Assembly: GCA_013698305.1 (NCBI GenBank)
Contig: JACCVC010000308.1
Coordinates: 1-36,894, forward strand
DNA: 36,894 nt
Source of the DNA: Chloroflexia bacterium
Lineage (GTDB): Bacteria > Chloroflexota > Chloroflexia > Thermomicrobiales > UBA6265
Reading direction: 5' to 3'
Below, in pieces: positions 9,852 through 20,474 of this stretch (positions are counted from its first letter, which is position 1; every line of letters begins with the position of its first letter). A model generated the notes under the pieces. The model was not told the DNA's origin and made no database searches. It saw only the letters and a program-made list of their open reading frames with translations. Made by a program: the position numbers and the translations under genes.

Positions 9852-9947
9852 CGGGTGCAGATCAGCGACCTGACAATCCTGGAGTCAGTAGACGTGCGCT
9901 GACCAAAGTATGAACTGGCAGTGCATGGAAATACGAGGTGGAACGCA

Positions 9948-10505
9948 ATGGCTATGAGCAACTCTTCACTACTTGAGCGCGGTCCGCGGGCCCATTTCGA
10001 TGACAACCGGCTGCGTGTGCATCCTGGCTGGTTTTCACCGACGACGGAAGAGCTTGAGTCTGAAGCAACGCCGTCCGCTGACGTGCTGTTCGATGTCTTC
10101 ACCCAGATCATCAAAATCGCGGGTGCTCTCGATCGGGGGGCGTCGGAGACGCTGGAAGACTTGAACCTGACCGCCGGAGCGTTCAATGCCCTGGTGGAGT
10201 TGGGCAAGGTGGGAGAGGAAGGCGTCGCCCCTTCCGAACTCGCCCGCCGGCTTGGCGTTGCCCGACGCACCGCGACCCTCTACGTAGATATCCTCACGAA
10301 ACAGGGTTGGGCGGTGCGAGAAGCTCATCCCGCCGATCGCAGGATGGTGCTTGCGCGACTGAGCGAGCAGGGAACGCACCTGCTCGCGAATGATGGCCAG
10401 ACGTATCAGCAGCGACTCTCGGAACTCCTGGGTGACCTGTCGCCCGTGCAGGCGGAACGGCTCCGTCAGCTTCTCGGTCAGATCATGGTGGAGACCGCCA
10501 GCTAG
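9948..10505 (+). CDS. MarR-family transcriptional regulator
   Basis: Winged helix: TAGAFNALVELGKVGEEGVAPSELARRLGVARRTATLYVDILTKQGWAVREAHPADRRMVLARLSEQG; ATG 9948 after an AGGTGG SD. Confidence 0.88.
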   Translation: MAMSNSSLLERGPRAHFDDNRLRVHPGWFSPTTEELESEATPSADVLFDVFTQIIKIAGALDRGASETLEDLNLTAGAFNALVELGKVGEEGVAPSELARRLGVARRTATLYVDILTKQGWAVREAHPADRRMVLARLSEQGTHLLANDGQTYQQRLSELLGDLSPVQAERLRQLLGQIMVETAS

Positions 10506-10508
10506 CGA

Positions 10509-12665
10509 TCAGGCATCGTTGCTGCCTCGGAACACCAGGACGGTGCGTGCCGGGATGCTGAGCTTTGAGCCCGCTGGGATGCTGATTTCATCCGGTATGC
10601 CAGTGGGCCTGTCCGTTGACAGGATCGGCGTCCACGCCTTTTGGCCGCTGTCGCCGTTTGGATCTGGCAGAACAACGGAGATGTCTTCCTCCCATGAGTG
10701 AAGGATAACGAGCAGCGACGAGGTCCGGATGCGCTCACCGAGCTCGTCGGCTTCGTCAATGGCGGTTCCGGACAGCCGGAGAATTAACGGGTCGGCGACA
10801 TCGGCGGTCCAGTCGTCATGCGTCATCTCGTCACCATCAGGCCGAAGCCAGGCGACGTCCTTGAGCGTATTCGGTGTGTCTGGACGACCACGGAAATATC
10901 GGCGCCGTCGGAGCAGAGGCTCTTCTTTCCTCAAGGCAACGACGTTGCGCGTGAAGGCAAGCAGGTCCGTGTCGTCCTGATCAAGCTGCCAGTCAATCCA
11001 GCTGATCTCATTGTCCTGGGCGTAGGCATTATTGTTGCCCGACTGGGTGCGGTTTATCTCATCGCCATGAGCGAGCATAGGTACACCTTGGGAAAGCAGC
11101 AAGGTCGCGATCATGTTTCGTTGAGTCCGGCTGCGGAGATCCTGGATCACCGGGTTGTCGCTGGGGCCTTCGACGCCGAAATTGGTGGACTGGTTGTGAT
11201 CGTGACCGTCCTGGTTGTTTTCCCCGTTGTCCTCGTTGTGCTTGTCCTGGTAGGAGACGAGGTCTCTCAGCGTATATCCGTCGTGTGCCACAACAAAGTT
11301 CACGCTGGCGCGAGGTCCGCGCCCGCTCGCTTCATAGATGTCGGAGGACCCGGCGATCCTGTTCGCGAGTTGGCCACGATCCCGATTGCCCTGGAGCCAC
11401 CAGCCGCGGATGTCGTCGCGATAGGAGTCGTTCCACTCTGACCAAAGGGTGGGAAATCCTCCGACCTGAAACCCATCGGGCCCGATATCCCATGGTTCGG
11501 CGATGAGCTTTACGCCGCTGAGCAACGGATCCTGGTGGATGGCGTCGAAGAAGCCGCTGCCTGGAAGAAACTCCGGATGTTCTCGACCGAGCGTCACGGC
11601 GAGGTCGAACCGAAATCCGTCGACGCGCATCTCCTCGACCCAGTAGCGCAGACTGTCCAGCACCATCTTGATCACTTGAGGGTTCGAGAAGTCCAGCGTA
11701 TTCCCGGTGCCGGTGAAGTCGGTGTAGAAGCGGGGCTTCCTGTCCTCTAGCCGATAGTAGGTCCGGTTGTCGACGCCCTTCAAGCTGAGCATCGGTCCCA
11801 GGTGATTTCCCTCGCAGGTATGGTTGAACACCACATCCAGTATGACCTCGATCCCGGCCTCATGCATGGATTTGACCATATGGCGAAATTCGCCGATCTG
11901 GCCCAGCGGATCTTGACTCTGCGCGTAACGGGGCTCCGGCGTGAAGAAGTTCAGGGTGCTGTAGCCCCAGTAGTTGCTCAGCTGCTGCTCATGGAGGAAG
12001 GCGTCATCCACGAACGCGTGAACCGGAAGGAGCTCGATCGCCGTCACGCCCAGGTCCAGAAGGTAGTCAATGCTGGTATGGTGCGCGAGTCCCAGCCACG
12101 TGCCGCGCAACGCCTCCGGAATCGACGGGTTTGCGGCGCTGAACCCCTTTGGGTGGACCTCGTAGATCACCGTTTCCGGCCAGGGCGTGTTGGGCCGACG
12201 GTCTGCCTGCCAGTCGACCACGCCACCGGTCACGACACCCTTGGGGACGAACTTGTCGTTCGCACGGTCGTCCGCAGTGAAGTCTTCCTTCTTTGAAAGA
12301 TTGTATCCGGAAACAGCTGGGTCCCAGGTGATGGCCCCGTCAATGGCTCTGGCATAGGGATCCAGCAGCAGTTTTGCGGGGTTGAAACGAAGTCCATGTG
12401 TTGGATCGTAGTTGCCGTCTACACGATAGCCATAGCGGGTGCCGGGATGCACCCCCGGCACGTACACATGCCATACGTCGTGATTGCGTTCTTCCAGCGC
12501 GACGGTGTAGTCGGGCTTGTCAGTTGACGCGGTAAAGATGCAAAGCGTGACCGCTTTCGCGTCGTGCGAATAGATTGCAAAGTTGGTTCCTTCGCCATCC
12601 CATGTTGCGCCAAGCGGCGCGGGGCGACCCGGACGGGGGCTCCCATAGACTTCACGACGATCCAT
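10509..12665 (-). CDS. glgX: Glycogen debranching enzyme GlgX
   Basis: CBM48 N-terminus (GRPAPLGATWDGEGTNFAIYSHDAKAVTLCIF), GH13 motifs (VILDVVFNHT, DGFRFDLAV, LIAEPWD, NFVVAHDGYTLRDLVSY). Confidence 0.95.
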   Translation of the reverse strand: MDRREVYGSPRPGRPAPLGATWDGEGTNFAIYSHDAKAVTLCIFTASTDKPDYTVALEERNHDVWHVYVPGVHPGTRYGYRVDGNYDPTHGLRFNPAKLLLDPYARAIDGAITWDPAVSGYNLSKKEDFTADDRANDKFVPKGVVTGGVVDWQADRRPNTPWPETVIYEVHPKGFSAANPSIPEALRGTWLGLAHHTSIDYLLDLGVTAIELLPVHAFVDDAFLHEQQLSNYWGYSTLNFFTPEPRYAQSQDPLGQIGEFRHMVKSMHEAGIEVILDVVFNHTCEGNHLGPMLSLKGVDNRTYYRLEDRKPRFYTDFTGTGNTLDFSNPQVIKMVLDSLRYWVEEMRVDGFRFDLAVTLGREHPEFLPGSGFFDAIHQDPLLSGVKLIAEPWDIGPDGFQVGGFPTLWSEWNDSYRDDIRGWWLQGNRDRGQLANRIAGSSDIYEASGRGPRASVNFVVAHDGYTLRDLVSYQDKHNEDNGENNQDGHDHNQSTNFGVEGPSDNPVIQDLRSRTQRNMIATLLLSQGVPMLAHGDEINRTQSGNNNAYAQDNEISWIDWQLDQDDTDLLAFTRNVVALRKEEPLLRRRRYFRGRPDTPNTLKDVAWLRPDGDEMTHDDWTADVADPLILRLSGTAIDEADELGERIRTSSLLVILHSWEEDISVVLPDPNGDSGQKAWTPILSTDRPTGIPDEISIPAGSKLSIPARTVLVFRGSNDA

Positions 12666-12709
12666 TCACAGTCCTTGTTGTCTTCTTCGATCGGGGTGAT
12701 TTTTGCTGA

Positions 12710-12910
12710 CTAGTTTGTCTGCTCAAGTGACGGAACATCCGCACCGGTTTGTTCGTCCTCGACCATATGCACCTCTATGAGCTCGAAGCGCTCTTCGTCC
12801 TCGAAGTGGCGGTCCTCGACGAGGCGGGCGGCGGAAGCGGCGTTGTCCGCTTCGAGCCGGTCGGTGAATTCCTCGCCGTCGAGTTGATAGCGAACGGTGT
12901 ACTCATTCAT
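12710..12910 (-). CDS. Hypothetical acidic 66-aa protein
   Basis: Intact ORF with ATG start in the gap between glgX and the next minus-strand gene; no recognised family. Confidence 0.45.
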   Translation of the reverse strand: MNEYTVRYQLDGEEFTDRLEADNAASAARLVEDRHFEDEERFELIEVHMVEDEQTGADVPSLEQTN

Positions 12911-13019
12911 GTGGTTGACTCCAGTTTCATGGGCGCACGATGAGCGAAACCGTTGTGGAGCTTCTCACTTCGGCATACGCCCATCGGGTGAATCGCATGG
13001 CTGCGACCCATGGAACAGT

Positions 13020-13574
13020 TTACGACGAACCGGCGGGTTCTGCGTCTTCGAGCAGCGCTACCGCCTTTCGCAGGTGTTCCGCGCCATCAGCGAACAGCGG
13101 TATGAGCTCGGGGATCGACTCGAAATCGAAGGAGCGCATGGCCGACTGTGCTTCGTCAATAGCCGCCAACACGTCGTCTCTGCCCAGCTCATAATGCTCC
13201 ACGGCAGCGGGATGCTCATCCTCATTCTCTACCGAAGCAAGATAGTCGTCGATCTGCGCTACCACCGTCTCTATGCTCGTGGCGCGGCCCTGAAGCGCAA
13301 GGATGTTGCGGGATCGGTTCGAGACGAGTGACTCAACCTCGTCGACGGAGGCCGCGAGTACCGTCACCCTTGGCAGCATCACGTCCCGAAAGCCCGCGTT
13401 GCTGTTGGGATCCACGTTCGGGTTGAACGTGCCGGGCGGGACGAGCGCGGTTCCCAGTGATGTGACCAACAGCAGGATCACGACCAGATGACTGAGACGG
13501 ACAATGCGATGCAATCCCTGTTTCCCTTCAACCTGACGAGGACGCACGCCGAAGCCACGCACCATTTCTGGCAT
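13020..13574 (-). CDS. Hypothetical protein with one N-terminal TM segment
   Basis: Hydrophobic LSHLVVILLLVTSLGTALV then an acidic helical region; divergent from glgE. Confidence 0.5.
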   Translation of the reverse strand: MPEMVRGFGVRPRQVEGKQGLHRIVRLSHLVVILLLVTSLGTALVPPGTFNPNVDPNSNAGFRDVMLPRVTVLAASVDEVESLVSNRSRNILALQGRATSIETVVAQIDDYLASVENEDEHPAAVEHYELGRDDVLAAIDEAQSAMRSFDFESIPELIPLFADGAEHLRKAVALLEDAEPAGSS

Positions 13575-13642
13575 CGCGTCTCATGCCTGAATGTAAGACA
13601 ATATCAGCAGTAGAAGTTCAATCTCCTGGGAAGGGATGACCC

Positions 13643-15649
13643 ATGACCGTGAAGACAGTTTCATTTGCCCCTGACGCTCCAGCTCCATCTCCAGTCTTGG
13701 TGGAGAATGTAGCGCCTGCGATCGACGGTGGTCGGTATCCGGTGAAGCGAGAAGTGGGGGATGTGCTGACCGTTTCTGCGGATATCTTCCGGGAGGGTCA
13801 TGACAAGATCGCGGCGGTTGTAAAGTATCGTCGCTGGCATGATCGCGAATGGTGCGAAGCCGAAATGCGCTTCGTCGACAACGACCGGTGGGAGGGCTCG
13901 TTCGTCGTTGACGAAAACACCCGCTATGAATTCACGGTTGAAGCGTTTCCGGACAATTTCGAGACCTGGCGCGATGAGATCACCAAGAAACTTGCCGCCG
14001 GACTGGATGTCCGTCTGGAGCTTCAGGAGGGAATGCTCCTGCTGGAGGACGTACTGAGGCGCGCAGGGAGTGATGATGCAGCAACGGTTGCCAGAGCGAT
14101 GGAGCAGAGCCTACCCGCTACAACTCAAGCCAGGTCGCTGGAATTCCTGCTTGATCCGGTGGTGGTCGATGTCGCACAACGTCACTGCTCCCGAGTGGCA
14201 GCAGTCGAATTCGAGCCCTACCGCTCAGTCATCGTTGATCGAGTGCGAGCGCGGTTCGCCGCATGGTACTCGATGTTCCCACGATCCGCTGGCTCTCAGC
14301 GGGGAACTAGTGCGACGTTCAAGGATGTTGGGAAGCATCTGCCTCGGCTTCGCGACATGGGTTTCGACGTTTTGTACTTTACCCCGATCCATCCAATTGG
14401 GAAGACCAATCGGAAGGGCAAGAACAACACCCTCAATCCCGGTCCATCAGATCCCGGTGTTCCATATGCGATCGGGAGTGAGCAAGGAGGGCACTTTTCC
14501 ATCGAACCATCGCTTGGCACCATCGACGATTTTCGTGAGCTCCTGCGGTCCGCCGAGGACCATGAGATGGAGATTGCGCTTGACATCGCGTTGAACGCAT
14601 CTCCTGACCACCCATGGGCCACTGAGCATCCGGAGTGGTTCACCATTCGCCCGGACGGTTCGATCAAATACGCCGAGAATCCGCCCAAGAAGTATGAAGA
14701 TATCTATCCGATCAACTTCCAGAGTGAAGATTGGCAAGGGCTGTGGAATGAACTCAAGCGGATGATCCTGTTTTGGGTGAAGAACGGAGTCAAGACGTTC
14801 CGGGTAGACAACCCACATACCAAGCCGACTGCGTTCTGGGAGTGGTTGATCTCCGAAGTTCACCGGACCAATCCCGAGGTGATCTTCCTCTCGGAGGCTT
14901 TTACGCGGCCAAAGGTGATGCGCACGCTTGCCAAGGCTGGCTTCGCGCAGAGCTACACCTACTTTACGTGGCGGAACTTCAAGCAGGAGATCATGGAGTA
15001 CGCTAGTGAATTGACCCAAAGCGAGATGAAGGAGTATTTCCGCGGGAACTTATTCACCAACACCCACGACATCCTGCCGTACATCCTGCAGGAGGGAGGA
15101 CGACCGGCGTTCCGGTCGCGCTTCGTGCTGGCGGCAACGCTATCGTCGGTGTATGGCATCTACAGCGGGTATGAGCTCTGCGAGAACACCGCGGTGGCGG
15201 GCAAGGAGGAGTATCTCAACTCCGAGAAGTACGAGCACAAGGTGTGGGATTGGGATAGGCCAGGAAACATCATCGACGATATCACTCGGCTCAATCAGAT
15301 CCGGCGCGAGCATCCTGCGTTGCAGGAGTACGACAACCTGTCATTCCTGCAAGCGTCGAGCGACAGCGTGATCTGCTATATCAAGAGTTTGCCGGAGCAG
15401 GACAGCCACGTCATGGTGGTGGTCAACCTTGACCCGTTCCAGCCGCACGAATCCACGATCGAGGCGCCATATCATGTCCTCGGGATTCCGCCCGACGCGC
15501 ACATCCAGGCCACCGAATTGTTCTCCAACAGCACGCATATTTGGCAGGGTACACATCAAACTGTGTATCTTGACCCCAAAGAGAACCCCGCCAACATCTT
15601 TTCGCTGAAGGTGTGGCAGCAGAAGGACTACGAAGAACCCTGTTTCTAG
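13643..15649 (+). CDS. glgE: Alpha-1,4-glucan:maltose-1-phosphate maltosyltransferase GlgE
   Basis: N-terminal DUF3416-like domain; GH13_3 motifs (VLYFTPIHPIGKTNRKGKNN, EIALDIALNASPDHPW, TFRVDNPHTKPTAFWEWL, EVIFLSEAFTRPKVM, NTHDILPYIL). Confidence 0.95.
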   Translation: MTVKTVSFAPDAPAPSPVLVENVAPAIDGGRYPVKREVGDVLTVSADIFREGHDKIAAVVKYRRWHDREWCEAEMRFVDNDRWEGSFVVDENTRYEFTVEAFPDNFETWRDEITKKLAAGLDVRLELQEGMLLLEDVLRRAGSDDAATVARAMEQSLPATTQARSLEFLLDPVVVDVAQRHCSRVAAVEFEPYRSVIVDRVRARFAAWYSMFPRSAGSQRGTSATFKDVGKHLPRLRDMGFDVLYFTPIHPIGKTNRKGKNNTLNPGPSDPGVPYAIGSEQGGHFSIEPSLGTIDDFRELLRSAEDHEMEIALDIALNASPDHPWATEHPEWFTIRPDGSIKYAENPPKKYEDIYPINFQSEDWQGLWNELKRMILFWVKNGVKTFRVDNPHTKPTAFWEWLISEVHRTNPEVIFLSEAFTRPKVMRTLAKAGFAQSYTYFTWRNFKQEIMEYASELTQSEMKEYFRGNLFTNTHDILPYILQEGGRPAFRSRFVLAATLSSVYGIYSGYELCENTAVAGKEEYLNSEKYEHKVWDWDRPGNIIDDITRLNQIRREHPALQEYDNLSFLQASSDSVICYIKSLPEQDSHVMVVVNLDPFQPHESTIEAPYHVLGIPPDAHIQATELFSNSTHIWQGTHQTVYLDPKENPANIFSLKVWQQKDYEEPCF

Positions 15650-15709
15650 AAGCTCCGTATCTGTTTGGACTATCCCGGCCCGGTACGGGCCGTCGAATGA
15701 GGTGAACGT

Positions 15710-17359
15710 ATGTTGAACCGCGATGAACTGTGGTTCAAGGATGCAGTGTTGTACGAGGCGCCGGTCAAGTCGTTCTTCGACTCCTCCGGCGACGGGACCG
15801 GCGATTTCCGGGGGATGACCGATCGGCTGGACTACATCCGCGATCTCGGCGTCGATTGTATCTGGTTGCTGCCGATGTACCCGTCGCCGGGTCAGGATGA
15901 TGGATACGATATTTCGGATTTTCTCTCAATTCAGTCCGAGTACGGCACCGTTGACGACTTCAAGGAGTTCCTGGATACCGCCCACTCTCGCGGACTTCGA
16001 GTCGTGGCCGATCTGGTGATGAACCACACGTCCGACCAGCACGCGTGGTTTCAGGAGGCGCGTCGCGACCCTACCTCGCCGAAGCACGACTACTACGTTT
16101 GGTCTGACGATCCGGAACGCTATGTCGATGCCCGGATCATCTTTACCGACACCGAGGTATCCAACTGGACCTATGACCAGGTGGCTGGCAAGCACTATTG
16201 GCACCGGTTCTTCAGCCATCAGCCGGACCTGAACTACGACAACCCTGACGTGCATCGGGAGATGTTCGACATTGTCCGATTTTGGCTCAATCTCGGTCTG
16301 GACGGCTTTCGTTGCGACGCGGTGCCGTACCTGTACGAGCGGGAGGGAACCAACTGCGAAAACCTTCCAGAGACCCATGGGTTTTTGCGAAACTTGCGGC
16401 GGATGGTCGACGAGGAGTTTCCGGGGGCGGTGCTGCTGGCGGAAGCCAACCAGTGGCCCAGCGACGTGGTGGAGTACTTCGGCTCCGAGCAGGAGCCAGA
16501 GTTTCACATGGCATTCCACTTCCCGCTGATGCCGCGCATGTTCATGGCCATGCGCCGGGAACAACGCACGCCGATCGTCGAGATCATGGAGTCGACTCCG
16601 GAGATTCGCGCGGACAACCAATGGGCGATCTTCCTGCGGAACCACGATGAGCTCACGCTGGAAATGGTGACCGACGAAGAACGCGACTACATGTATTTCG
16701 AGTACGCAAAAGACCCGCGCATGCGCATCAATCTCGGTATTCGGCGACGCCTCGCCCCGCTGCTGGACAATGGTCGACGCCAGATCGAGATGATGAACTC
16801 GCTGCTGTTGTCGATGCCGGGTACGCCAGTGTTGTACTACGGTGACGAGATCGGGATGGGCGACAACGTCTTCCTGGGAGATCGGAATGGCGTGCGGACC
16901 CCCATGCAGTGGAGCGGGGACCGTAACGCCGGATTCAGTCGAGCCGACTGGGAGCGGCTGTATTCGCCGGTGGTCATGGACGCGGTGTATGGGTATCAGT
17001 CGGTCAACGTCGATGCCCAGAACCGCTTGCCGACATCGCTGCTCAACTGGATGAAACGCCTGATTGCCGTCCGAAAACGCTACCACGCGTTCGGGCGCGG
17101 AACGATCCGCTTTCTGCACCCCGAGAATACCAAGGTCCTCGCCTACCTGCGGGAGTATGAGAGTGAGATTTTGCTCTGTGTCGTCAATCTCAGTCGCTTT
17201 GCGCAGTTTGCGGAGCTGGATCTCAGTGAGTTTGACGGTCTTCATCCGGTCGAACTCATGGGCGAGACTCGATTCCCGGACATCGGAACGCTTCCCTACC
17301 TGCTGACGATGGGGCCACACGCCTTTTTCTGGTTCCGAATCGAACAGCCCACCGACTGA
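15710..17359 (+). CDS. treS: Maltose alpha-D-glucosyltransferase / trehalose synthase TreS
   Basis: [102 protein letters not shown]. Confidence 0.96.
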   Translation: MLNRDELWFKDAVLYEAPVKSFFDSSGDGTGDFRGMTDRLDYIRDLGVDCIWLLPMYPSPGQDDGYDISDFLSIQSEYGTVDDFKEFLDTAHSRGLRVVADLVMNHTSDQHAWFQEARRDPTSPKHDYYVWSDDPERYVDARIIFTDTEVSNWTYDQVAGKHYWHRFFSHQPDLNYDNPDVHREMFDIVRFWLNLGLDGFRCDAVPYLYEREGTNCENLPETHGFLRNLRRMVDEEFPGAVLLAEANQWPSDVVEYFGSEQEPEFHMAFHFPLMPRMFMAMRREQRTPIVEIMESTPEIRADNQWAIFLRNHDELTLEMVTDEERDYMYFEYAKDPRMRINLGIRRRLAPLLDNGRRQIEMMNSLLLSMPGTPVLYYGDEIGMGDNVFLGDRNGVRTPMQWSGDRNAGFSRADWERLYSPVVMDAVYGYQSVNVDAQNRLPTSLLNWMKRLIAVRKRYHAFGRGTIRFLHPENTKVLAYLREYESEILLCVVNLSRFAQFAELDLSEFDGLHPVELMGETRFPDIGTLPYLLTMGPHAFFWFRIEQPTD

Positions 17360-17364
17360 CACCA

Positions 17365-18759
17365 GTGACGATTCGATCCTATCGCGGGAAGGCGGTGATA
17401 CTCGTGATCAATCCTCATGCTGGTTTCAGGTCAATCGAGCACGCCAGCGAATGGCTCGCGCAGCGTCGGTGGTTTGGCGACAAGGGCCGGGACATCGTCG
17501 ATATTCGCTCGCAATTCGCCGTCGAAGCGATGGTTGGTCTGTCGTCTGTTCGGCTCGAAGTTGTTGAGATCGACTTCGCCACAGGGGAGCCGTCACGATA
17601 CTTCCTGGTGCGCGACCCCGACGATTCTGACACCGATCATATCGAAGACGACGACGTCCGAGCGTGGCTACTTCGTGGATTTGCAGAAGACCGGGCCCTG
17701 CCCCACCCAACGGGCGAGCTACGCTGGTCGACGCATGACGAACTTGCGACGCAAGTGGGGGACATCGCAACATCCTCGCGAGTCTTCCGTGGGGAGCAGA
17801 GCAATACGTCTGTTGTGTACGCAGACACGGTGATGCTGAAGCTGTTCCGCAAGGTGGAGCCGGGGCAGAACCCGGAAGTCGAGATCGGCCACTACCTGAC
17901 TCAGAACTCCAATTTCCGAGCCTTCCCACGGCTCCTGGGATCAATCGATTTGATTTCCGGTGGAGGCGTCACAACGGTTGTAGCTATGCAGCAGTTTGTG
18001 CTGAGCAAGGGCGATGCGTGGTCGTGGTTGCTGGCAGGGCTGGACGAAAGTGTCTTCGCCAGCCAGTCGGTCGATGAGATGGGCAAACTCGGGCGACGGA
18101 CAGCCGAGTTGCACGCAGCGCTCGCAACTGGCACGGAGGCGGCATTCGCCCCAAACCGGATCATTCACAGCCATGCGGCGGTGCTGTATCAGGAAGCGCT
18201 CGTTGAATTGAACGACACCATCGCCCGACTCGATGCTCACGGCATTCCGGATGTGGAGTGTCTCGGAGCTTCGTTGAGATCGGCTCTGGAGGATCTCCTC
18301 CTGCTGGAAGGGACATGGCGAATTCGGATACATGGTGACTATCACCTGGGTCAGGTACTGCGAACCGAGGCAGACGACTTTGCCATTCTTGACTTCGAAG
18401 GGGAACCTTCCCGGCCACTCAACGAGCGCCGGGCTACGGCGTCACCGCTTCGCGATGTAGCCGGGATGCTCCGGTCGTTCGACTACGCCGCGGAGTCGGC
18501 GAGGAGACAGCATCAGGATGTACTTTTTGAGCAATGGAGAGCGTTGGCCCGGCGGCGGTTTGTGGAGGAGTACACTACCACCGTGCAAGCATCGCGTCTT
18601 CTCACCGACGGGATGGACGTCGAACGCAGACGTAGGCTCACAGCTGCGTTCGAAGTGTACAAGGCGCTGTATGAAGTCCGCTACGAGCTGGGCAACCGGC
18701 CGGAATGGCTCGACATACCGCTTGATGGCCTCCGACGGATAGCAAACGCAGTGCCCTGA
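17365..18759 (+). CDS. mak: Maltokinase (Mak/Pep2)
   Basis: WLAQRRWFGDKGRDI N-terminus; kinase-like RIHGDYHLGQVL and FAILDFEGEPSRPLNERRATASPLRDVAGMLRSFDYA; 5 bp after treS. Confidence 0.93.
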   Translation: MTIRSYRGKAVILVINPHAGFRSIEHASEWLAQRRWFGDKGRDIVDIRSQFAVEAMVGLSSVRLEVVEIDFATGEPSRYFLVRDPDDSDTDHIEDDDVRAWLLRGFAEDRALPHPTGELRWSTHDELATQVGDIATSSRVFRGEQSNTSVVYADTVMLKLFRKVEPGQNPEVEIGHYLTQNSNFRAFPRLLGSIDLISGGGVTTVVAMQQFVLSKGDAWSWLLAGLDESVFASQSVDEMGKLGRRTAELHAALATGTEAAFAPNRIIHSHAAVLYQEALVELNDTIARLDAHGIPDVECLGASLRSALEDLLLLEGTWRIRIHGDYHLGQVLRTEADDFAILDFEGEPSRPLNERRATASPLRDVAGMLRSFDYAAESARRQHQDVLFEQWRALARRRFVEEYTTTVQASRLLTDGMDVERRRRLTAAFEVYKALYEVRYELGNRPEWLDIPLDGLRRIANAVP

Positions 18760-18795
18760 CCTTGCGATCGCGCCGCACGTGATTGAGATTGGCCC

Positions 18796-19650
18796 ATGAT
18801 CGAGAGCATTGTCCTTGACATCCTGCTGATGCTCATTGTGTTCCTGATGATGGCGATTGGCGCATACCGTGGTGGCATGCGAGAAGCGTTTTCGGCGGGC
18901 GGCCTTCTTCTCGGTGTGCTGGTGGCGACGGAATGGCTGGAACCCTGGGGCCGATGGCTCGCCCGGAATACGAGCCTGTCAGATGGCGGCGCGAGATTCC
19001 TGGCGGCAGTGGTGACCATGACGCTCTTTACCGTCGTTGTTGGATATGCCGTGGGTTCGGCTTTCAATTATCATCCCGGCCCAGGCGGCCGGCTGTTCGG
19101 TACTGTGCTCGCTGGCGGCGCGGGGCTTGTGGCGATGTCTTACGTCCTGACCTGGCTGCGTGTTTACCTCTTTGATGATGACGAGCCTGAGGTGATCGGG
19201 AACACGTTCCTCGCACGATTTCTGGATGGAGATGCCGGGTTGGTGCTGTTGGTGGTCAGTGGCGCGACTATCGTGGCTGCGATCCTGGGGTCCATCGTCC
19301 GCGAGCGCGACAGCGATTCGGTGTCGGATCCGGGCACATCATCGGTTGTCCCGGCGCCAACGCGACAGTCGTACCGAGAGCGGCGCGCAGACTTTCCGGA
19401 AAAGGTCGAGCCGATGGCCGAAATGGCGTCGCATCGCACTGCTCCAGTCCGGGTTCGAGAATCTCAGCAGTGGCAAGACACGTCCGGGACGATTCCGGCT
19501 CGAAACGACCGGTCGTGGTCGAACACGTGGCCGAGTGACTCGCCAGGCCTCAAGCCAGACGACAGCAAGTCCAGGCCGACGGGCGACGTCAGGCGGGCCA
19601 GAGAACGCCACCGACGCGATGGAGAGGGCACACCGGAGACAGGAAGTTGA
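18796..19650 (+). CDS. CvpA family membrane protein with a disordered C-terminal tail
   Basis: Four hydrophobic segments (MIESIVLDILLMLIVFLMMAIGAYRGGMREAF...) typical of CvpA; polar, Pro/Ser/Arg-rich C-terminal about 110 aa. Confidence 0.68.
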   Translation: MIESIVLDILLMLIVFLMMAIGAYRGGMREAFSAGGLLLGVLVATEWLEPWGRWLARNTSLSDGGARFLAAVVTMTLFTVVVGYAVGSAFNYHPGPGGRLFGTVLAGGAGLVAMSYVLTWLRVYLFDDDEPEVIGNTFLARFLDGDAGLVLLVVSGATIVAAILGSIVRERDSDSVSDPGTSSVVPAPTRQSYRERRADFPEKVEPMAEMASHRTAPVRVRESQQWQDTSGTIPARNDRSWSNTWPSDSPGLKPDDSKSRPTGDVRRARERHRRDGEGTPETGS

Positions 19651-19685
19651 CGCCGGAGCCGTATTTCTCGCGACCGGACAATCTG

Positions 19686-20474
19686 TCAACCATGGTTGGG
19701 CAGGATTATGGAATTGGGTCGAAGGTGAATCTGGATCGGATAATTTCGATACAACCTCACGAGGTGGAACGGCAGTGAGTGAAGGACGGGTGCGGCGAGA
19801 GATTCCAGGGAGTCTTCTGGTATCGCGACTGTCTGCACGCCGTTCGCCTCCGACACACGTGATTGCGAGTCACCGGTGATCGACAAAGTCACGCTGGTGT
19901 CGGATGGATGTCCAACCGCCATCAGCGCATCCCACGAATCGCTGTAGATGCAGGAGGCGGATCCGTAGCGCACCGAAAGGCGCCAGGGCCTGGAGGCCGG
20001 TGTTGTCACCGAGCGCCACGCCCCGATTGGCTGTCCGATAGCCGAGATCTGCAGGTCGCCGATTTCCAACGCCTGATAGTCCAACGGTGTTGTGAATGGA
20101 CGCTGTTTGTCCGGCAACGCAAACACCGCCGATACGTTCCAGCGAGCGACGAAATCGGCAGACATCGCGCGCAGGACACCGTCTGATGCCAGCACCACAT
20201 CAAGTCGTTGCCGGAGAAAGCCAGCGACGCCTTCCGCGGCCTCTGAAATCGGTTGATCGCCGTCGCCATCCAGCAGGAGCACGCGGGCGGACTGGTGCTC
20301 GATGAGCATGGCAAAGAGGCCCGTTGATCGGTAGATGGTCAAGATCGGATGATCGGAACCGAGCTCGGAAGCAAGAAGGCTCGCTCCCACTCCAGAGCCG
20401 AGCATGGCGCCAATTCCGCTTGACGCCAGAAATTGCCTACGGCTGACAACGGAGAGGTTTCGCGCCGCCGTCAT
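19686..20474 (-). CDS. Hypothetical Tat-exported protein
   Basis: Start MTAARNLSVVSRRQFLASSGIGAMLGSGVG (twin-arginine SRRQFL). ATG overlaps the ispE TGA (ATGA). Confidence 0.6.
   Translation of the reverse strand: MTAARNLSVVSRRQFLASSGIGAMLGSGVGASLLASELGSDHPILTIYRSTGLFAMLIEHQSARVLLLDGDGDQPISEAAEGVAGFLRQRLDVVLASDGVLRAMSADFVARWNVSAVFALPDKQRPFTTPLDYQALEIGDLQISAIGQPIGAWRSVTTPASRPWRLSVRYGSASCIYSDSWDALMAVGHPSDTSVTLSITGDSQSRVSEANGVQTVAIPEDSLESLAAPVLHSLPFHLVRLYRNYPIQIHLRPNSIILPNHG

Noticed and set aside
11802-12296. Plus-strand ORFs opposite glgX (10818..11441, 11802..12296)
   Set aside because: Opposite strong GH13 coding sequence; no independent evidence.
15926-17362. Long (478 aa) minus-strand ORF opposite treS
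   Set aside because: Lies entirely antisense to a clearly recognised TreS; composition looks like a shadow ORF of high-GC codon usage with no motif of its own.
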